Part shown: positions 37,134 through 46,121 of the stretch, piece by piece
Position numbering within the stretch: the first letter of the stretch is position 1
How the letters are laid out: every line of letters begins with the position of its first letter
NCBI GenBank assembly: GCA_016865015.1
Contig: CP018226.1
Location: 899,001-963,000, forward strand
Direction: 5' to 3'
DNA length: 64,000 nucleotides
Source: Rhizobiales bacterium IMCC20636
Lineage (GTDB): Bacteria > Pseudomonadota > Alphaproteobacteria > Rhizobiales > GCA-2746425
The notes under the pieces: model-generated
What the model saw: the letters and a program-made list of their open reading frames with translations, nothing else
What the model was told of the DNA's origin: nothing
Databases searched by the model: none
Program-made: the position numbers and the translations under genes

Positions 37134-37690
37134 CAAGTCTGTTTTCCCTGCACAATCGACAGCATAAACATCGATATGCCGGTGGACAGGAAGTTCAGCC
37201 CTGTCAGGAAACCCAGAAGCCATGTCGAACTGGTCGGCCATTGCACCAGTATGATCGCACCCAGCAGGAGGGCACAGGCACCACTTGCGATGACCCAGCG
37301 CCAGTTGGGCAGCTGACCGCGCAATTTCAGGCCCAGCCAGATTGACAGAAGCCCTTCCAGAAACAGCACAATGACAATGATGCCCGTGAGAAAGGACACA
37401 CCGCGACTTGGAAAGAAGACAAATATCAGTCCCGTAATCAGAACGCCGATGAAGAAGACAAGGGCGATGCGCCATTCCAGAACAGTGCGGAAACTCCAGG
37501 CAAATGCCAGCCCGGCAACACCCCAGAACAACAGCAGCCAAGCCACCATCTGCTCGATGACGAGCGTCGCGATGACAGGAGCCAGAATTGCAGCCAGACC
37601 CAGTGCCGCGAATACCAGCCCGGCATTTCGGAAAGAGCCCCTGAATTTCATGATTTCGTTTGCCGTGCCGGTTTCGTTGTTGGTTTGCAT
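37133..37690 (-). CDS. HdeD-family membrane protein
   Basis: A 185-residue protein with six membrane segments in three pairs and the HdeD repeat look (ALGLAAILAPVIATLVIEQMV, LITGLIFVFFPSRG, LLSIWLGLKLRG, WRWVIASGACALLLGAIIL, WLLGFLTGLNFLSTG). HdeD helps acid resistance in enteric bacteria; in others the role is not known. AGGCAGGAAC precedes the start. First clear gene of the envelope operon. Confidence 0.9.
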   Translation of the reverse strand: MQTNNETGTANEIMKFRGSFRNAGLVFAALGLAAILAPVIATLVIEQMVAWLLLFWGVAGLAFAWSFRTVLEWRIALVFFIGVLITGLIFVFFPSRGVSFLTGIIVIVLFLEGLLSIWLGLKLRGQLPNWRWVIASGACALLLGAIILVQWPTSSTWLLGFLTGLNFLSTGISMFMLSIVQGKQT

Positions 37691-37783
37691 ATTGTTCCTG
37701 CCTTTGATGCCTGGCCGCAGTGTAATGGCTCACTGACTGACACTACTGCGTTGATATATGATGTGAGACTCTATCCGAACTTT

Positions 37784-37912
37784 TCAGAATTGCCAGAAAG
37801 ACTCGCGGGCAGGTGCGGGGTGGTACTGGGAGGGCGGGTATTTGGTCTTGACGTGAACGGAGGAAAACGCTCCGATTTGAAGTTCGTCTGTTTCTGTTTT
37901 GTACCGGTTCAT
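37784..37912 (-). CDS. possible 42-residue small protein
   Basis: A short frame upstream of hdeD on the same strand starts with ATG at 37912, preceded by GGGAGG six bases before. The peptide begins MNRYKTETDELQIG and ends PARESFWQF; it is polar with no signal or membrane segment. I do not recognise it. It may be a real small protein, a leader peptide for the envelope operon, or chance. Confidence 0.35.
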   Translation of the reverse strand: MNRYKTETDELQIGAFSSVHVKTKYPPSQYHPAPARESFWQF

Positions 37913-38135
37913 TTGATGCCTCCCAGCATTTTAACCAGAATCGCAGCCAGTGCAGCGCATCGGGTAAGCTGGCTGACGTGATTTTGGAAAAATCAGATAA
38001 TTTCTGAAACCGTATAAGTTTGAAAATTGTGTGCAGTTATTTAGCCTCATTCAAAAATTCAAGTGATTCTAAAATCGGAGAATTCCCAATTTGCGCGCCG
38101 AAATGGGCTTTTACCTGAGTTCAGGCGTCAAAATG

Positions 38136-38190
38136 ATTCAAAATTGAATACAGAAACTTGACCAATATTTTATTTCGGGATACAGAATTA
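38136..38190. promoter_or_regulatory. operator-like repeats upstream of the GntR gene
   Basis: ATTCAA-AA-TTGAAT (38136-38149) is an inverted repeat, followed at once by ATACAGAA (38148-38155), and ATACAGAATT occurs again at 38180-38189. The 10-base ATACAGAATT is repeated in reverse in the control region at 45.97 kb. The rest of the 37.91-38.13 kb gap is AT-rich with no gene seen. Confidence 0.5.
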
Positions 38191-38223
38191 GACGTTGGAA
38201 TAAGATGTTTCGGGGTAAAATTC

Positions 38224-39027
38224 TTGGCAAAACCAGTCCACGACGGAGAGGTTGATGGTGCGGAAGTTGATTCCGCTGCGCCGGGCGCTCTGATGGCCGA
38301 TGCCTATGAACGCATCAAGAACGCAATTCTCCGCGGAACCTTCTCACCGGGCGCCAGACTGTCGCAAGTTAAAATTGCCGAAAGGTTGGGCCTTAGCCGC
38401 ACCCCTGTTCGCGAAGCCTTGCGCCTCATCGAGCGAGACGGATTGATAACTTCTCAACGAGGACGGCAGGTTGTTATTTCGTCAACATCCATGGCGGATC
38501 TTGACGAATTATACGCGCTTCGCATCAAGCTTGACAGTGCAACGGTCCGTTTGTGTGTGCCAGATCTGACCGACGATGATCTTGCCGAGATGCGTGACTG
38601 TCTCAATAAAATGGACAATAATTCGTCTGCAGAAGATTTTGAAGAATTTGACGCGGCTCACCGAAACTTTCACATGATCGCGATCCGGGCCGCTGGTCCA
38701 CGGCATATTATTTACTCAGCGCAGTTGAATGAACATGCTGAGCGATACCGCCGAATGTACATCGTACAAGCCAGTTCGTATCAGCAATCAAAGAGTGAGC
38801 ACGAGGCCATTTTTGAAGCCTGTGAAGCGCGGGACGGGGAGGTGGTCGCCGCACTTCTGGCTGAGCACTATGCCCGCATCGCACTTACGATTATTGCCCA
38901 AATTGAACCACAGTTCGAGCCACGGCTTGTGCGGTCGGCGGTACGCATTGCGCTTGAAGGGCAGAGCGGGCCGTCTCGGAAAGCAAAAGTCGATGCCAGC
39001 ATCGCAAGCCAAATGCGAGCAATTTGA
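38224..39027 (+). CDS. GntR-family (FCD) transcription regulator
   Basis: The winged helix (DAYERIKNAILRGTFSPGARLSQVKIAERLGLSRTPVREALRLIERDGLITSQRG) and FCD ligand domain (FDAAHRNFHMIAIRAAG, SEHEAIFEACEARD, LAEHYARI) are complete. The start is uncertain: TTG 38224 after CGGGGT, or ATG 38293 immediately before the HTH; the sequence before 38224 looks noncoding. It heads the plus-strand dehydratase/aldolase operon and probably responds to a sugar acid. The ATACAGAATT motif near its own start and near the RbsB-type operon makes it the best candidate to control both. Confidence 0.88.
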   Translation: MAKPVHDGEVDGAEVDSAAPGALMADAYERIKNAILRGTFSPGARLSQVKIAERLGLSRTPVREALRLIERDGLITSQRGRQVVISSTSMADLDELYALRIKLDSATVRLCVPDLTDDDLAEMRDCLNKMDNNSSAEDFEEFDAAHRNFHMIAIRAAGPRHIIYSAQLNEHAERYRRMYIVQASSYQQSKSEHEAIFEACEARDGEVVAALLAEHYARIALTIIAQIEPQFEPRLVRSAVRIALEGQSGPSRKAKVDASIASQMRAI

Positions 39028-39129
39028 TTTCGGCACAAGCGGTCTCCGAAAAAGTTCAACATCATAATTCCTCAACCGGTGGCGTATTCAGGCCGCTGCT
39101 CGAATAACTCTAAAATACGGAGACCAATC

Positions 39130-40059
39130 GTGAAACGTAATAAGGTTGCGATCATTGGTTCAGGCAACATCGGAACCGATTTGATGATCAAGGTTTTGCG
39201 GATTTCCGACGTTCTGGAGATGGGCTGCATGATCGGAATCGATTCTCAATCGGACGGGCTGGCGCGCGCCAAGCGAATGGGTGTTGCAGCTTGCGAAACC
39301 GGGCTGGAAGGTTTTCTGGAATTGCCGGAAGCTGACGAGATCGGTTTGGTTTTCGATGCCACCAGCGCGGGAGCTCATGTCAAGCACGACAAGATGTTGA
39401 GGGCGCGCGGTATTCCCGTGGTCGACCTTACGCCAGCAGCCATTGGTCCATTTGTTGTGCCTTCAGTCAATATTGACGAACATATCAGCGCGCCAAATGT
39501 CAACATGGTGACATGCGGCGGCCAGGCAACAATACCGATTGTAGCAGCGATTTCGAAAGTGACGCCTGTTCGATATGCCGAGATTATTGCTGCGATCGCC
39601 TCGAAGTCGGCGGGGCCTGGCACACGTGCAAATATTGATGAGTTCACCGAGACGACTTCGCGCGCCATTGAAAAAATCGGCAATGCCAAGCATGGCAAGG
39701 CCATCATCGTTTTGAACCCTGCTGAACCACCACTGACCATGCGCGATACAGTTCTGTGCCTGTGCGACGACAGCGACCATGACGCAATTCGCGCTTCAGT
39801 GCATGAGATGGTTGCGGAGGTGAGCCAGTATGTGCCCGGCTACCGATTGAAACATGAAGTGCAGATTGAAGAAATATCGAAGAATGATCCAATTGTGCTC
39901 GCCGATTTCAATGAGCGTTTTTCAGGTTTGAAAGTATCGGTGTTTCTGGAAGTGGAGGGTGCCGCGCATTACCTGCCTTCTTATGCTGGAAATCTCGACA
40001 TCATGACGTCCGCAGCCATGCGGACGGCAGAAAAAATGTTGGCCGGAGGGCAAGCGTGA
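39130..40059 (+). CDS. acylating acetaldehyde dehydrogenase (MhpF/DmpF family)
   Basis: A 309-residue protein with [19 protein letters not shown] (nucleotide site) and the catalytic Cys129 in [25 protein letters not shown]-like [22 protein letters not shown] and the closing region match the family, which oxidises a short aldehyde to an acyl-CoA using NAD and CoA. GTG at 39130 follows GGAG with seven bases between; the frame opens earlier at 39079 without support. It overlaps the aldolase gene by 4 bases; the two proteins normally form a channel-linked complex. Confidence 0.92.
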   Translation: MKRNKVAIIGSGNIGTDLMIKVLRISDVLEMGCMIGIDSQSDGLARAKRMGVAACETGLEGFLELPEADEIGLVFDATSAGAHVKHDKMLRARGIPVVDLTPAAIGPFVVPSVNIDEHISAPNVNMVTCGGQATIPIVAAISKVTPVRYAEIIAAIASKSAGPGTRANIDEFTETTSRAIEKIGNAKHGKAIIVLNPAEPPLTMRDTVLCLCDDSDHDAIRASVHEMVAEVSQYVPGYRLKHEVQIEEISKNDPIVLADFNERFSGLKVSVFLEVEGAAHYLPSYAGNLDIMTSAAMRTAEKMLAGGQA

Positions 40060-41069
40060 TGAGCGATATTTATTTGCAAGATGTCACTTTGAGAGATGGT
40101 ATGCATGCCATCGGGCACAAGATAGACCCGATACGTGTTGGCGAAATTGTTGCCGCCCTTGATGCTGCGGGAGTCGACGCAATTGAAGTTGCGCATGGCG
40201 ATGGCCTGGCGGGCTCATCCCTGAATTATGGTTTCGGTTCAAACAGCGACACCAGTTGGATTGAGGCCGCTGCGGAAAACTGCAAGCGCGCGCGTCTGAC
40301 AACATTGTTGTTGCCAGGCATCGGAACAATTGAGCATTTGCGAACAGCCGCCTCTCTTGGTGTCCGCTCGGTTCGAATTGCGACCCATTGCACCGAGGCC
40401 GATATATCGCGCCAGCACATTGAGGCCGCTCGTGAACTGGATCTTGATGTCTCTGGCTTTTTGATGATGGCGCATATGGCGCCCGCAGACATGTTGGCGC
40501 AACAGGCCAAGCTGATGGAAAGTTACGGAGCACATTGCGTTTATGTCACCGATTCCGGTGGTGCGCTGACCATGAAAGGCACCATCGACCGCATTCGTGC
40601 ATATCGCGATATTCTGGACGAGAAAACCCAGATAGGCATCCACGCACATCAGAATTTGTCTGTTGCTGTCGCCAACTCGATTGTTGCTATCAATGAGGGA
40701 GCTTACCGGGTGGACGCCTCGCTTTGCGGAATGGGCGCTGGCGCAGGCAACACGCCAATTGAGCCGTTGGTCGCGGTCTTGGAGCGTGAAAATTATCATC
40801 ATGGTGCGGATTTATTCGCACTTCAGGACGCAGCTGAAGATTTGGTTCGCCCGCTGATGGACCGACCGGTGCGGGTTGATCGGGATACATTGTCTTTGGG
40901 ATATGCGGGTGTCTATTCCAGCTTCTTGCGACATTCCCAATATGCATCAGAACGCTATGGAGTGGATGTCCGGTCTCTCCTCGTGGAATTGGGAAAACGC
41001 AAAATGGTTGGCGGCCAAGAAGATATGATTGTCGATGTTGCTATCGACCTTGCTAGTGAGATCAAATGA
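40056..41069 (+). CDS. 4-hydroxy-2-oxovalerate aldolase-family enzyme (MhpE/DmpG)
   Basis: A 337-residue class II pyruvate aldolase: [17 protein letters not shown] with the catalytic Arg/Asp and His, [42 protein letters not shown] with the metal-binding histidines, and the C-terminal communication domain ([12 protein letters not shown]) that docks on the dehydrogenase. ATGs at 40056 and 40059 are both possible. In aromatic degradation it cleaves 4-hydroxy-2-oxovalerate to pyruvate and acetaldehyde; here a sugar-acid dehydratase follows and no MhpD-like hydratase is present, so its substrate may be a 2-keto-3-deoxy sugar acid. Confidence 0.92.
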   Translation: MMSDIYLQDVTLRDGMHAIGHKIDPIRVGEIVAALDAAGVDAIEVAHGDGLAGSSLNYGFGSNSDTSWIEAAAENCKRARLTTLLLPGIGTIEHLRTAASLGVRSVRIATHCTEADISRQHIEAARELDLDVSGFLMMAHMAPADMLAQQAKLMESYGAHCVYVTDSGGALTMKGTIDRIRAYRDILDEKTQIGIHAHQNLSVAVANSIVAINEGAYRVDASLCGMGAGAGNTPIEPLVAVLERENYHHGADLFALQDAAEDLVRPLMDRPVRVDRDTLSLGYAGVYSSFLRHSQYASERYGVDVRSLLVELGKRKMVGGQEDMIVDVAIDLASEIK

Positions 41070-42796
41070 GTAAAACAGACAAACCACTGCGGTCTCGCCA
41101 ATGGTATGAAGGCAACGGTAAAAGCGCATTCATGCACCGTTCCTGGATGAAGAACCAGGGCATGCCCGATGATGTTTTCGACGGCCGCCCGATTATCGGC
41201 ATCTGCAATACCTGGTCAGAAATGACACCCTGCAATGCGCATTTGCGAGATCTCGCTGAAAAGGTGAAGTTCGGCGTCTATGAGGCCGGTGGTTTTCCGG
41301 TGGAGTTTCCGGTGTTGTCTCCCAGTGAAAGCCAGTCCCGCCCGACAGCCATGCTCTACCGCAATCTGGCGGCAATGGATGTCGAGGAATCCATACGCAG
41401 TTATCCGATTGATGGCGTTGTCTTGATGGCGGGTTGCGACAAGACCACCCCGTCTCTTGTGATGGGCGCAGCCAGTTGCGATCTGCCTGCCATTTTGGTG
41501 TCGGGCGGACCCATGCTGAACGGCGTTGTGAAAGGTGAGCGTGTTGGCTCAGGCACCGCAGTTTTCCGATGGGTTGAAGAGCTGAATGCCGGCACAATGA
41601 GCCAGGCGGATTTTCTGGCTGCTGAAGCGGGTCATTCGCGCTCTGCAGGTTCCTGCATGACAATGGGCACAGCTTCGACCATGGCTGCCATGGTTGAAGC
41701 GCTCGGGCTTGGCTTGTTTCAAAATGCCGCCATTCCGGCAGTGGATTCGCGGCGCAAGCAATTGTCGCAAATGGCAGGTCGCGAAATTGTTGGCCTTGCG
41801 AAGAACCGGGTCGATATAAGCAGCATTCTAACACGCGAAGCTTTTGAGAATGCTATCCGGGTGAACGCTGCAATCGGTGGCTCTACCAATGCTGTGTTGC
41901 ACCTGATTGCGATTGCGCGCCGCATTGGCGTGGAATTGACACTCGATGACTGGGACCGTCTGGGACGTGATGTTCCGACCATTGTGGATCTGATGCCATC
42001 TGGGCGGTTTTTGATGGAAGATTTCTACTATGCGGGCGGCTTGCCGGTTGTGATGCGGGCTTTGGGCGAGAGGGGCCTGCTGCACCGCGATGCAATCACA
42101 GTGACCGGACAGACTGTCTGGGAGCAGGTGCGCGACGCTGAGGTGTATGACAAGGAAGTCATTCGCAATTGGGATAATCCGATCCGAGAACAGGGTGGGA
42201 TCGCGGTCTTGCGTGGCAATCTTGCGCCGCGCGGTGCCGTATTAAAGCCATCCGCAGCCTCACCAAACCTGTTCAAGCACAGAGGCAAGGCGGTCGTGTT
42301 TTCCTCAATTGAGGATTATTACAAGCGTATCAATGCGGCTGATCTTGATGTTGATGAAAACTCAATTCTGGTTCTTCAGAATTGCGGCCCCAAGGGATAT
42401 CCCGGTATGGCTGAAGTTGGCAATATGGGCTTGCCGAAGAAGCTGCTTGAAAAAGGTGTGCGTGACATGATCCGCATCTCCGATGCGCGGATGAGCGGCA
42501 CGGCTTACGGCACTGTCATTTTACATGTCGCGCCAGAGGCAGCAGAGGGTGGCCCGCTAGCTTTTGTCCGCAACGGTGACTGGATTGATGTCGATATTGA
42601 AGCACGTACGCTGCACCTTGATGTCAGCGATGCTGAACTTGCCCGTCGATCAGAAGGATTTGAACCTCAACTGCCGCCGATAAACAGCGGTTATCAACGG
42701 CTTTACCGGTCTCATGTTGAGCAAGCTGATCTGGGATGTGACTTCGACTTTGCTGATGAGTCCCGCCCACTCTCTGTCCAGCGCATCAGCCATTGA
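41066..42796 (+). CDS. IlvD/Edd-family sugar-acid dehydratase
   Basis: A 576-residue dehydratase. [26 protein letters not shown]... is the start typical of arabinonate/xylonate dehydratases, not of biosynthetic IlvD. Cluster ligands fit Cys56, Cys124 (MAGCDKTTP) and Cys197 ([11 protein letters not shown]), which bind a [2Fe-2S] cluster in this group. It removes water from an aldonate to give the 2-keto-3-deoxy acid, which the aldolase encoded next to it could cleave. It overlaps the aldolase gene by 4 bases. Chain length and identity of the aldonate cannot be read. Confidence 0.93.
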   Translation: MSKTDKPLRSRQWYEGNGKSAFMHRSWMKNQGMPDDVFDGRPIIGICNTWSEMTPCNAHLRDLAEKVKFGVYEAGGFPVEFPVLSPSESQSRPTAMLYRNLAAMDVEESIRSYPIDGVVLMAGCDKTTPSLVMGAASCDLPAILVSGGPMLNGVVKGERVGSGTAVFRWVEELNAGTMSQADFLAAEAGHSRSAGSCMTMGTASTMAAMVEALGLGLFQNAAIPAVDSRRKQLSQMAGREIVGLAKNRVDISSILTREAFENAIRVNAAIGGSTNAVLHLIAIARRIGVELTLDDWDRLGRDVPTIVDLMPSGRFLMEDFYYAGGLPVVMRALGERGLLHRDAITVTGQTVWEQVRDAEVYDKEVIRNWDNPIREQGGIAVLRGNLAPRGAVLKPSAASPNLFKHRGKAVVFSSIEDYYKRINAADLDVDENSILVLQNCGPKGYPGMAEVGNMGLPKKLLEKGVRDMIRISDARMSGTAYGTVILHVAPEAAEGGPLAFVRNGDWIDVDIEARTLHLDVSDAELARRSEGFEPQLPPINSGYQRLYRSHVEQADLGCDFDFADESRPLSVQRISH

Positions 42797-42806
42797 GGAG
42801 GCTTTC

Positions 42807-43553
42807 ATGACGAAGACAATCCTCATCACTGGCGGATCCCGCGGGATTGGTGCCGCGACCGCAATTGCGGCTGGCAGCAAGGGCTGGAATGTTGTTTTGA
42901 CATATCTCTCGGATGCCAAAGCGGCCGCGCAAATTGTCAAAAAAATCGAAGCCCTTGGCGGTCGTTGTTGCGCAGTGGCCAGCGACGTGTCGGTGGAAGC
43001 TGACGTGATTTCGGTCTTCAAGAAGTGCAAGGAGACGTTTGGCCAACTTGATGGGCTTGTCAATAATGCCGGGATGTTGCCAGAAGTGGCGCGTCTTGAA
43101 GATTTTGACCTCGCGCGTTGGAACAAGACGTTTGCGGTCAATACCACCGGTACGTTCTTGTGTTGTCGTCAAGCGATTCACTTGATGTCTCCGCGCCATG
43201 GTGGACATGGCGGATCAATCGTCAATGTGTCGTCAATGGCAGCCGTTCTGGGCGCTGCAGGCGAATTCATCGATTATGGAGCGTCCAAAGGTGCTGTTGA
43301 AGCGTTGACGGTTGGATTGTCCAAAGAGCTGGGACCTGACGGTATTCGCGTAAACGGTGTGCGCCCGGGATTGATTGATACGGATATTCACAAAAGTGCT
43401 GGCGATGCCGCGCGTGTCGAGCGTTTGGCTGGCGGCGTACCCATGGGGCGCGCCGGGACTGCAGCGGAAACTGCAGAAGCTATTGTCTGGTTGCTATCAG
43501 ACGCTGCAAGCTATGTGACGGGTACCTTTATTTCCGTCAGTGGCGGCAGATGA
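42807..43553 (+). CDS. short-chain dehydrogenase/reductase
   Basis: A 248-residue classical SDR: ILITGGSRGIGAATA, NNAGMLPEV, VNVSSMAAVLG and YGASKGA (Tyr/Lys), with SYVTGTFISVSGGR at the end. ATG 42807 has GAGGAG seven bases before it; the longer frame overlaps the dehydratase gene. It likely oxidises the sugar or reduces a keto-acid in the same pathway. Confidence 0.92.
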   Translation: MTKTILITGGSRGIGAATAIAAGSKGWNVVLTYLSDAKAAAQIVKKIEALGGRCCAVASDVSVEADVISVFKKCKETFGQLDGLVNNAGMLPEVARLEDFDLARWNKTFAVNTTGTFLCCRQAIHLMSPRHGGHGGSIVNVSSMAAVLGAAGEFIDYGASKGAVEALTVGLSKELGPDGIRVNGVRPGLIDTDIHKSAGDAARVERLAGGVPMGRAGTAAETAEAIVWLLSDAASYVTGTFISVSGGR

Positions 43554-43562
43554 GAATAAAAA

Positions 43563-43598
43563 CAGGCCGTAAAATACGGGCCTGGATGTGATTTTTTT
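43563..43598 (+). terminator. hairpin plus T-run after the SDR gene
   Basis: CAGGCC-GTA...TAC-G-GGCCTG (43563-43584) forms a stem with a tiny AAA loop and one bulged base. Seven Ts follow at 43592-43598. It may partly stop transcription before the VOC gene. Confidence 0.55.
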
Positions 43599-43610
43599 GA
43601 AAGGTTATTT

Positions 43611-44060
43611 ATGTCAGTTACCGTCAACCATACAGGCATCACAGTTCACGATCTTGATAGATCGATTGCCATGTTTTGTGAGCTGTTTGATTTTGAAGTC
43701 TTCTCGCGGGCACCACGCGATCCTGCAATCATTTCCGGGGTAACCGGTGTGGAAGGTGCGGAAATTGAAGTTGCCTATGTTCGCAACGGGGCAGTCAGTT
43801 TCGAGTTGCTATGTTACTCCAAGCCCGAAGAGCGACACGACTATCGTCCGCGCCCTTGCGATCTTGGATCCTTGCATTTTGCTGTGAATGTCGAAGATAT
43901 GGATGAAATGCTGGAAAAGGCACTTGCCTGGCCGCTGGATATCGTTGGCAAAGAGGTCCAGATCGATGCTGGCCCGAATAATGGCTCGCGCATTATTTAC
44001 CTGCGCACACCGGAAGAAGGATTGATTGTTGAGATGATCCAAAAGCCCAAGCCGGTTTAG
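43611..44060 (+). CDS. VOC/glyoxalase-fold protein
   Basis: A 149-residue member of the vicinal-oxygen-chelate superfamily: VNHTGITVHDLDRSIAMFCELFDF at the start, SLHFAVNVEDMDEML in the second half and the closing GLIVEMIQKP. His and Glu in these places are the usual metal ligands (HTGIT; LHFAV; VEMIQ). Members include isomerases, lyases and dioxygenases; activity here is unknown. It follows the dehydratase/SDR genes and may process a side product. Confidence 0.85.
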   Translation: MSVTVNHTGITVHDLDRSIAMFCELFDFEVFSRAPRDPAIISGVTGVEGAEIEVAYVRNGAVSFELLCYSKPEERHDYRPRPCDLGSLHFAVNVEDMDEMLEKALAWPLDIVGKEVQIDAGPNNGSRIIYLRTPEEGLIVEMIQKPKPV

Positions 44061-44070
44061 GGCTTGGGCT
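44041..44070 (-). terminator. intrinsic terminator for the sulfurtransferase operon
   Basis: A perfect 10-bp stem (AGCCCAAGCC / GGCTTGGGCT) with a seven-base loop overlaps the VOC stop codon. Read on the minus strand it is followed by TTTT, so it should end transcripts of the sulfurtransferase gene; it can also act on the plus strand. Confidence 0.7.
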
Positions 44071-44086
44071 GAATGCGCAGGCGAAG

Positions 44087-44944
44087 CTACAATGGTTTGA
44101 TTTCTTTGGGGGTATCTTCTTGCTGCCCCCATTCGTGCCACGAACCATCATAAAGGCGCCAATTGGAGTGGCCAATCTCTTCAAGCATAAACCCCAGAAT
44201 TGAGGCCGTCACACCTGAACCACACGTTGTGATGATTTCACCTGATGTATCGACACCACGTTCGTCAAAAATCTGTTTTGCTTTTTGCGCTGAGACAAAG
44301 CGATGCGATGGGGCGGGTTCGAAAAACAACTGCCACGGTGTGTTGATCGCACCGGGCATGTAGCCTGACGCTACCCCTGGGTAGCCAGACCCTTCATGAC
44401 CATCAAAACGGGCTGCGGTACGGGCATCTATCAAGGGTATTTGACCGTTTTCGACGGCCGCACGAACATCAGAAATTGATGCCACTCGGCCTTCCGTGAC
44501 TTTGGCCGGAAATGATTTTGCTGCGACCGGTTTAGCGTCGCCTGTTTCCAGTTCCCGGTCTTCAGCTTTCCACTTGCGCAAACCGCCGTTGAGAATCCGA
44601 ATATTATCGTGCCCAAAAGTCCTGAACATCCACCAGATGCGCGCAGATACGTATCCCGCGTCATAGATGATGACTTCAGTCTGAGCGCCGATGCCGAGTC
44701 CGCCAACAATTTTTGCGAACAGCGTAGCTTCGGGAAGCATATTCACATAGTCCGATTCTGGCTCCGAAATTTCGGTCAAATCAAGAAATTGCGCGCCAGG
44801 AATATGGCCCTGGCGAAAATCGTCAATCGCATGTTTTCCTGCGTCGGGTAGATACCACGAACAATCCACAATGGTTCGGTCACCTTGTGGCTCGGAGACC
44901 ATCAATTGCGCCAGTTCATCCGTCTCTATCAACCATTTGCTCAT
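44087..44944 (-). CDS. 3-mercaptopyruvate/thiosulfate sulfurtransferase
   Basis: A 285-residue tandem rhodanese protein. The N-terminal inactive domain has VDCSWYLPDAGKHAIDDF, and the C-terminal active domain ends in the loop CGSGVTAS with the catalytic Cys. The CG-S-G-V-T form is typical of mercaptopyruvate sulfurtransferases (SseA-like). It moves sulfur in the cytoplasm. It is in an operon with an SDR (14 bases apart). The link to sugar metabolism is unclear. Confidence 0.9.
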   Translation of the reverse strand: MSKWLIETDELAQLMVSEPQGDRTIVDCSWYLPDAGKHAIDDFRQGHIPGAQFLDLTEISEPESDYVNMLPEATLFAKIVGGLGIGAQTEVIIYDAGYVSARIWWMFRTFGHDNIRILNGGLRKWKAEDRELETGDAKPVAAKSFPAKVTEGRVASISDVRAAVENGQIPLIDARTAARFDGHEGSGYPGVASGYMPGAINTPWQLFFEPAPSHRFVSAQKAKQIFDERGVDTSGEIITTCGSGVTASILGFMLEEIGHSNWRLYDGSWHEWGQQEDTPKEIKPL

Positions 44945-44957
44945 GGCTTATTCCTCT

Positions 44958-45773
44958 TCAACGTTCGATGCCTTTGCGGCGTGGCTTTTCTACCCAGCTA
45001 TTGCCGGTCATCACACCGCCATCGATGACGAGATTCTGCCCTGTCACATAGTTGGTAGACGGTGCCACCAGATATAGAGCTGTTGTGACAAGGTCTTCGG
45101 GCACTGCCAGACGTGCCATTGGAATGTAATTTGCAAACCATTCGGCTCTGTAGTCGTCATCCCACAATGGGCGGGTGAACTCAGTTTGCACAAAACCGGG
45201 TTCGATGGCGTTGACGCTGATATTATCGTCAGCCCATTCATGTGCCTGCGAGCGCGTGAGCGATGTCACTGCGGCTTTTGTGGCTGCATATACGGATATG
45301 GTATCGAATGAAACATTGGCTGAGAGCGAGCTGAAATGCAGGATGCTGCCACCACCTTGTTTCTTCATGATGGGGTAGACTGCCTGGGACAGAAAATAGA
45401 CCGACTTGAAATTGACGGATGTGATGAGGTCAAAATCCTCGTCTGTCACTTCTGAAATCGGTTTTCGTCTGTTGGCGCCCTGAAGGTTCACCAGAATATC
45501 AATTTTCCCGGTTACTTTGCTTGCTTGCTCTGCGAGAGAAAGCGTGGCTTCACGTGTCGAGAGGTCTGCCTGGATTCCGGTAAATTTCAGACCTTCCTTG
45601 TTAAAATGATTCTCAACAAGATCAAGTCTCTCCTGCGAGAGATCATGAACAATGACAGTGGCACCAGCTTTTGCGAAGGCCTCGGAAATTACCGAGCCAA
45701 TAGCACCCGCTCCGCCTGCCACCAAAGCGGTTTTACCTTCCAGTGAAAAGAGGGAAGATAGATAATTTGACAT
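44958..45773 (-). CDS. short-chain dehydrogenase, gluconate-5-dehydrogenase-like
   Basis: A 271-residue SDR with ALVAGGAGAIGSVISEAF, VNLQGANRRKPISEVTDEDF, HFSSLSANVSF and YAATKAAV (Tyr/Lys), ending NYVTGQNLVIDGGVMTG. NLQGANRR resembles the NNAG(I/A)xRR stretch of gluconate 5-dehydrogenases. The gene faces the RbsB-type operon across a 348-base control region, so it may be regulated with that operon. Confidence 0.9.
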   Translation of the reverse strand: MSNYLSSLFSLEGKTALVAGGAGAIGSVISEAFAKAGATVIVHDLSQERLDLVENHFNKEGLKFTGIQADLSTREATLSLAEQASKVTGKIDILVNLQGANRRKPISEVTDEDFDLITSVNFKSVYFLSQAVYPIMKKQGGGSILHFSSLSANVSFDTISVYAATKAAVTSLTRSQAHEWADDNISVNAIEPGFVQTEFTRPLWDDDYRAEWFANYIPMARLAVPEDLVTTALYLVAPSTNYVTGQNLVIDGGVMTGNSWVEKPRRKGIER

Positions 45774-45969
45774 GGCTCACTCCTGATTTCCAATTGGGCG
45801 ACAACAGCCTGCTTCTGGCGACTGTCATTATACGCACCTGGCTAGAATTTTCTCTGACAATGTGGATATCACAGCGTCGCAATTAATGGTGCGACAATCA
45901 GCGGGTTTTGATTTGTCCCTTAATCTCAACCTTAACGATGATTGTATGCCGATTTGTAGTCAAAATTTT

Positions 45970-46091
45970 GAATTCTGTATACTGTTTTTGTTCGGAAACC
46001 CATGATTTACGTTATTTTTGCACGAAATTAAGATATTTTTCTTGAAAACTGTATTTTTTGTTTTCAATATGTATGCAGTGCGGATACAGTC
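45970..46091. promoter_or_regulatory. control region between the SDR and sugar ABC operons
   Basis: GAATTCTGTATACTG at 45970-45984 contains a GTATAC core and, read in reverse, ATACAGAATT identical to 38180-38189. Two more partial copies follow: ACTGTATT near 46049 and GGATACAGT at 46083-46091. GGGAGG sits before the binding-protein ATG at 46122. Nothing gene-like is visible in the 45774-45969 part. Confidence 0.55.
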
Positions 46092-46121
46092 TGTCCGAGT
46101 TCAACGGGAGGAATTATTATC

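Noticed and set aside
37134-37733. N-terminal extension of the DUF1003 frame
   Set aside because: It is the hdeD gene read in another frame; the ATG at 37133 overlaps the hdeD stop.
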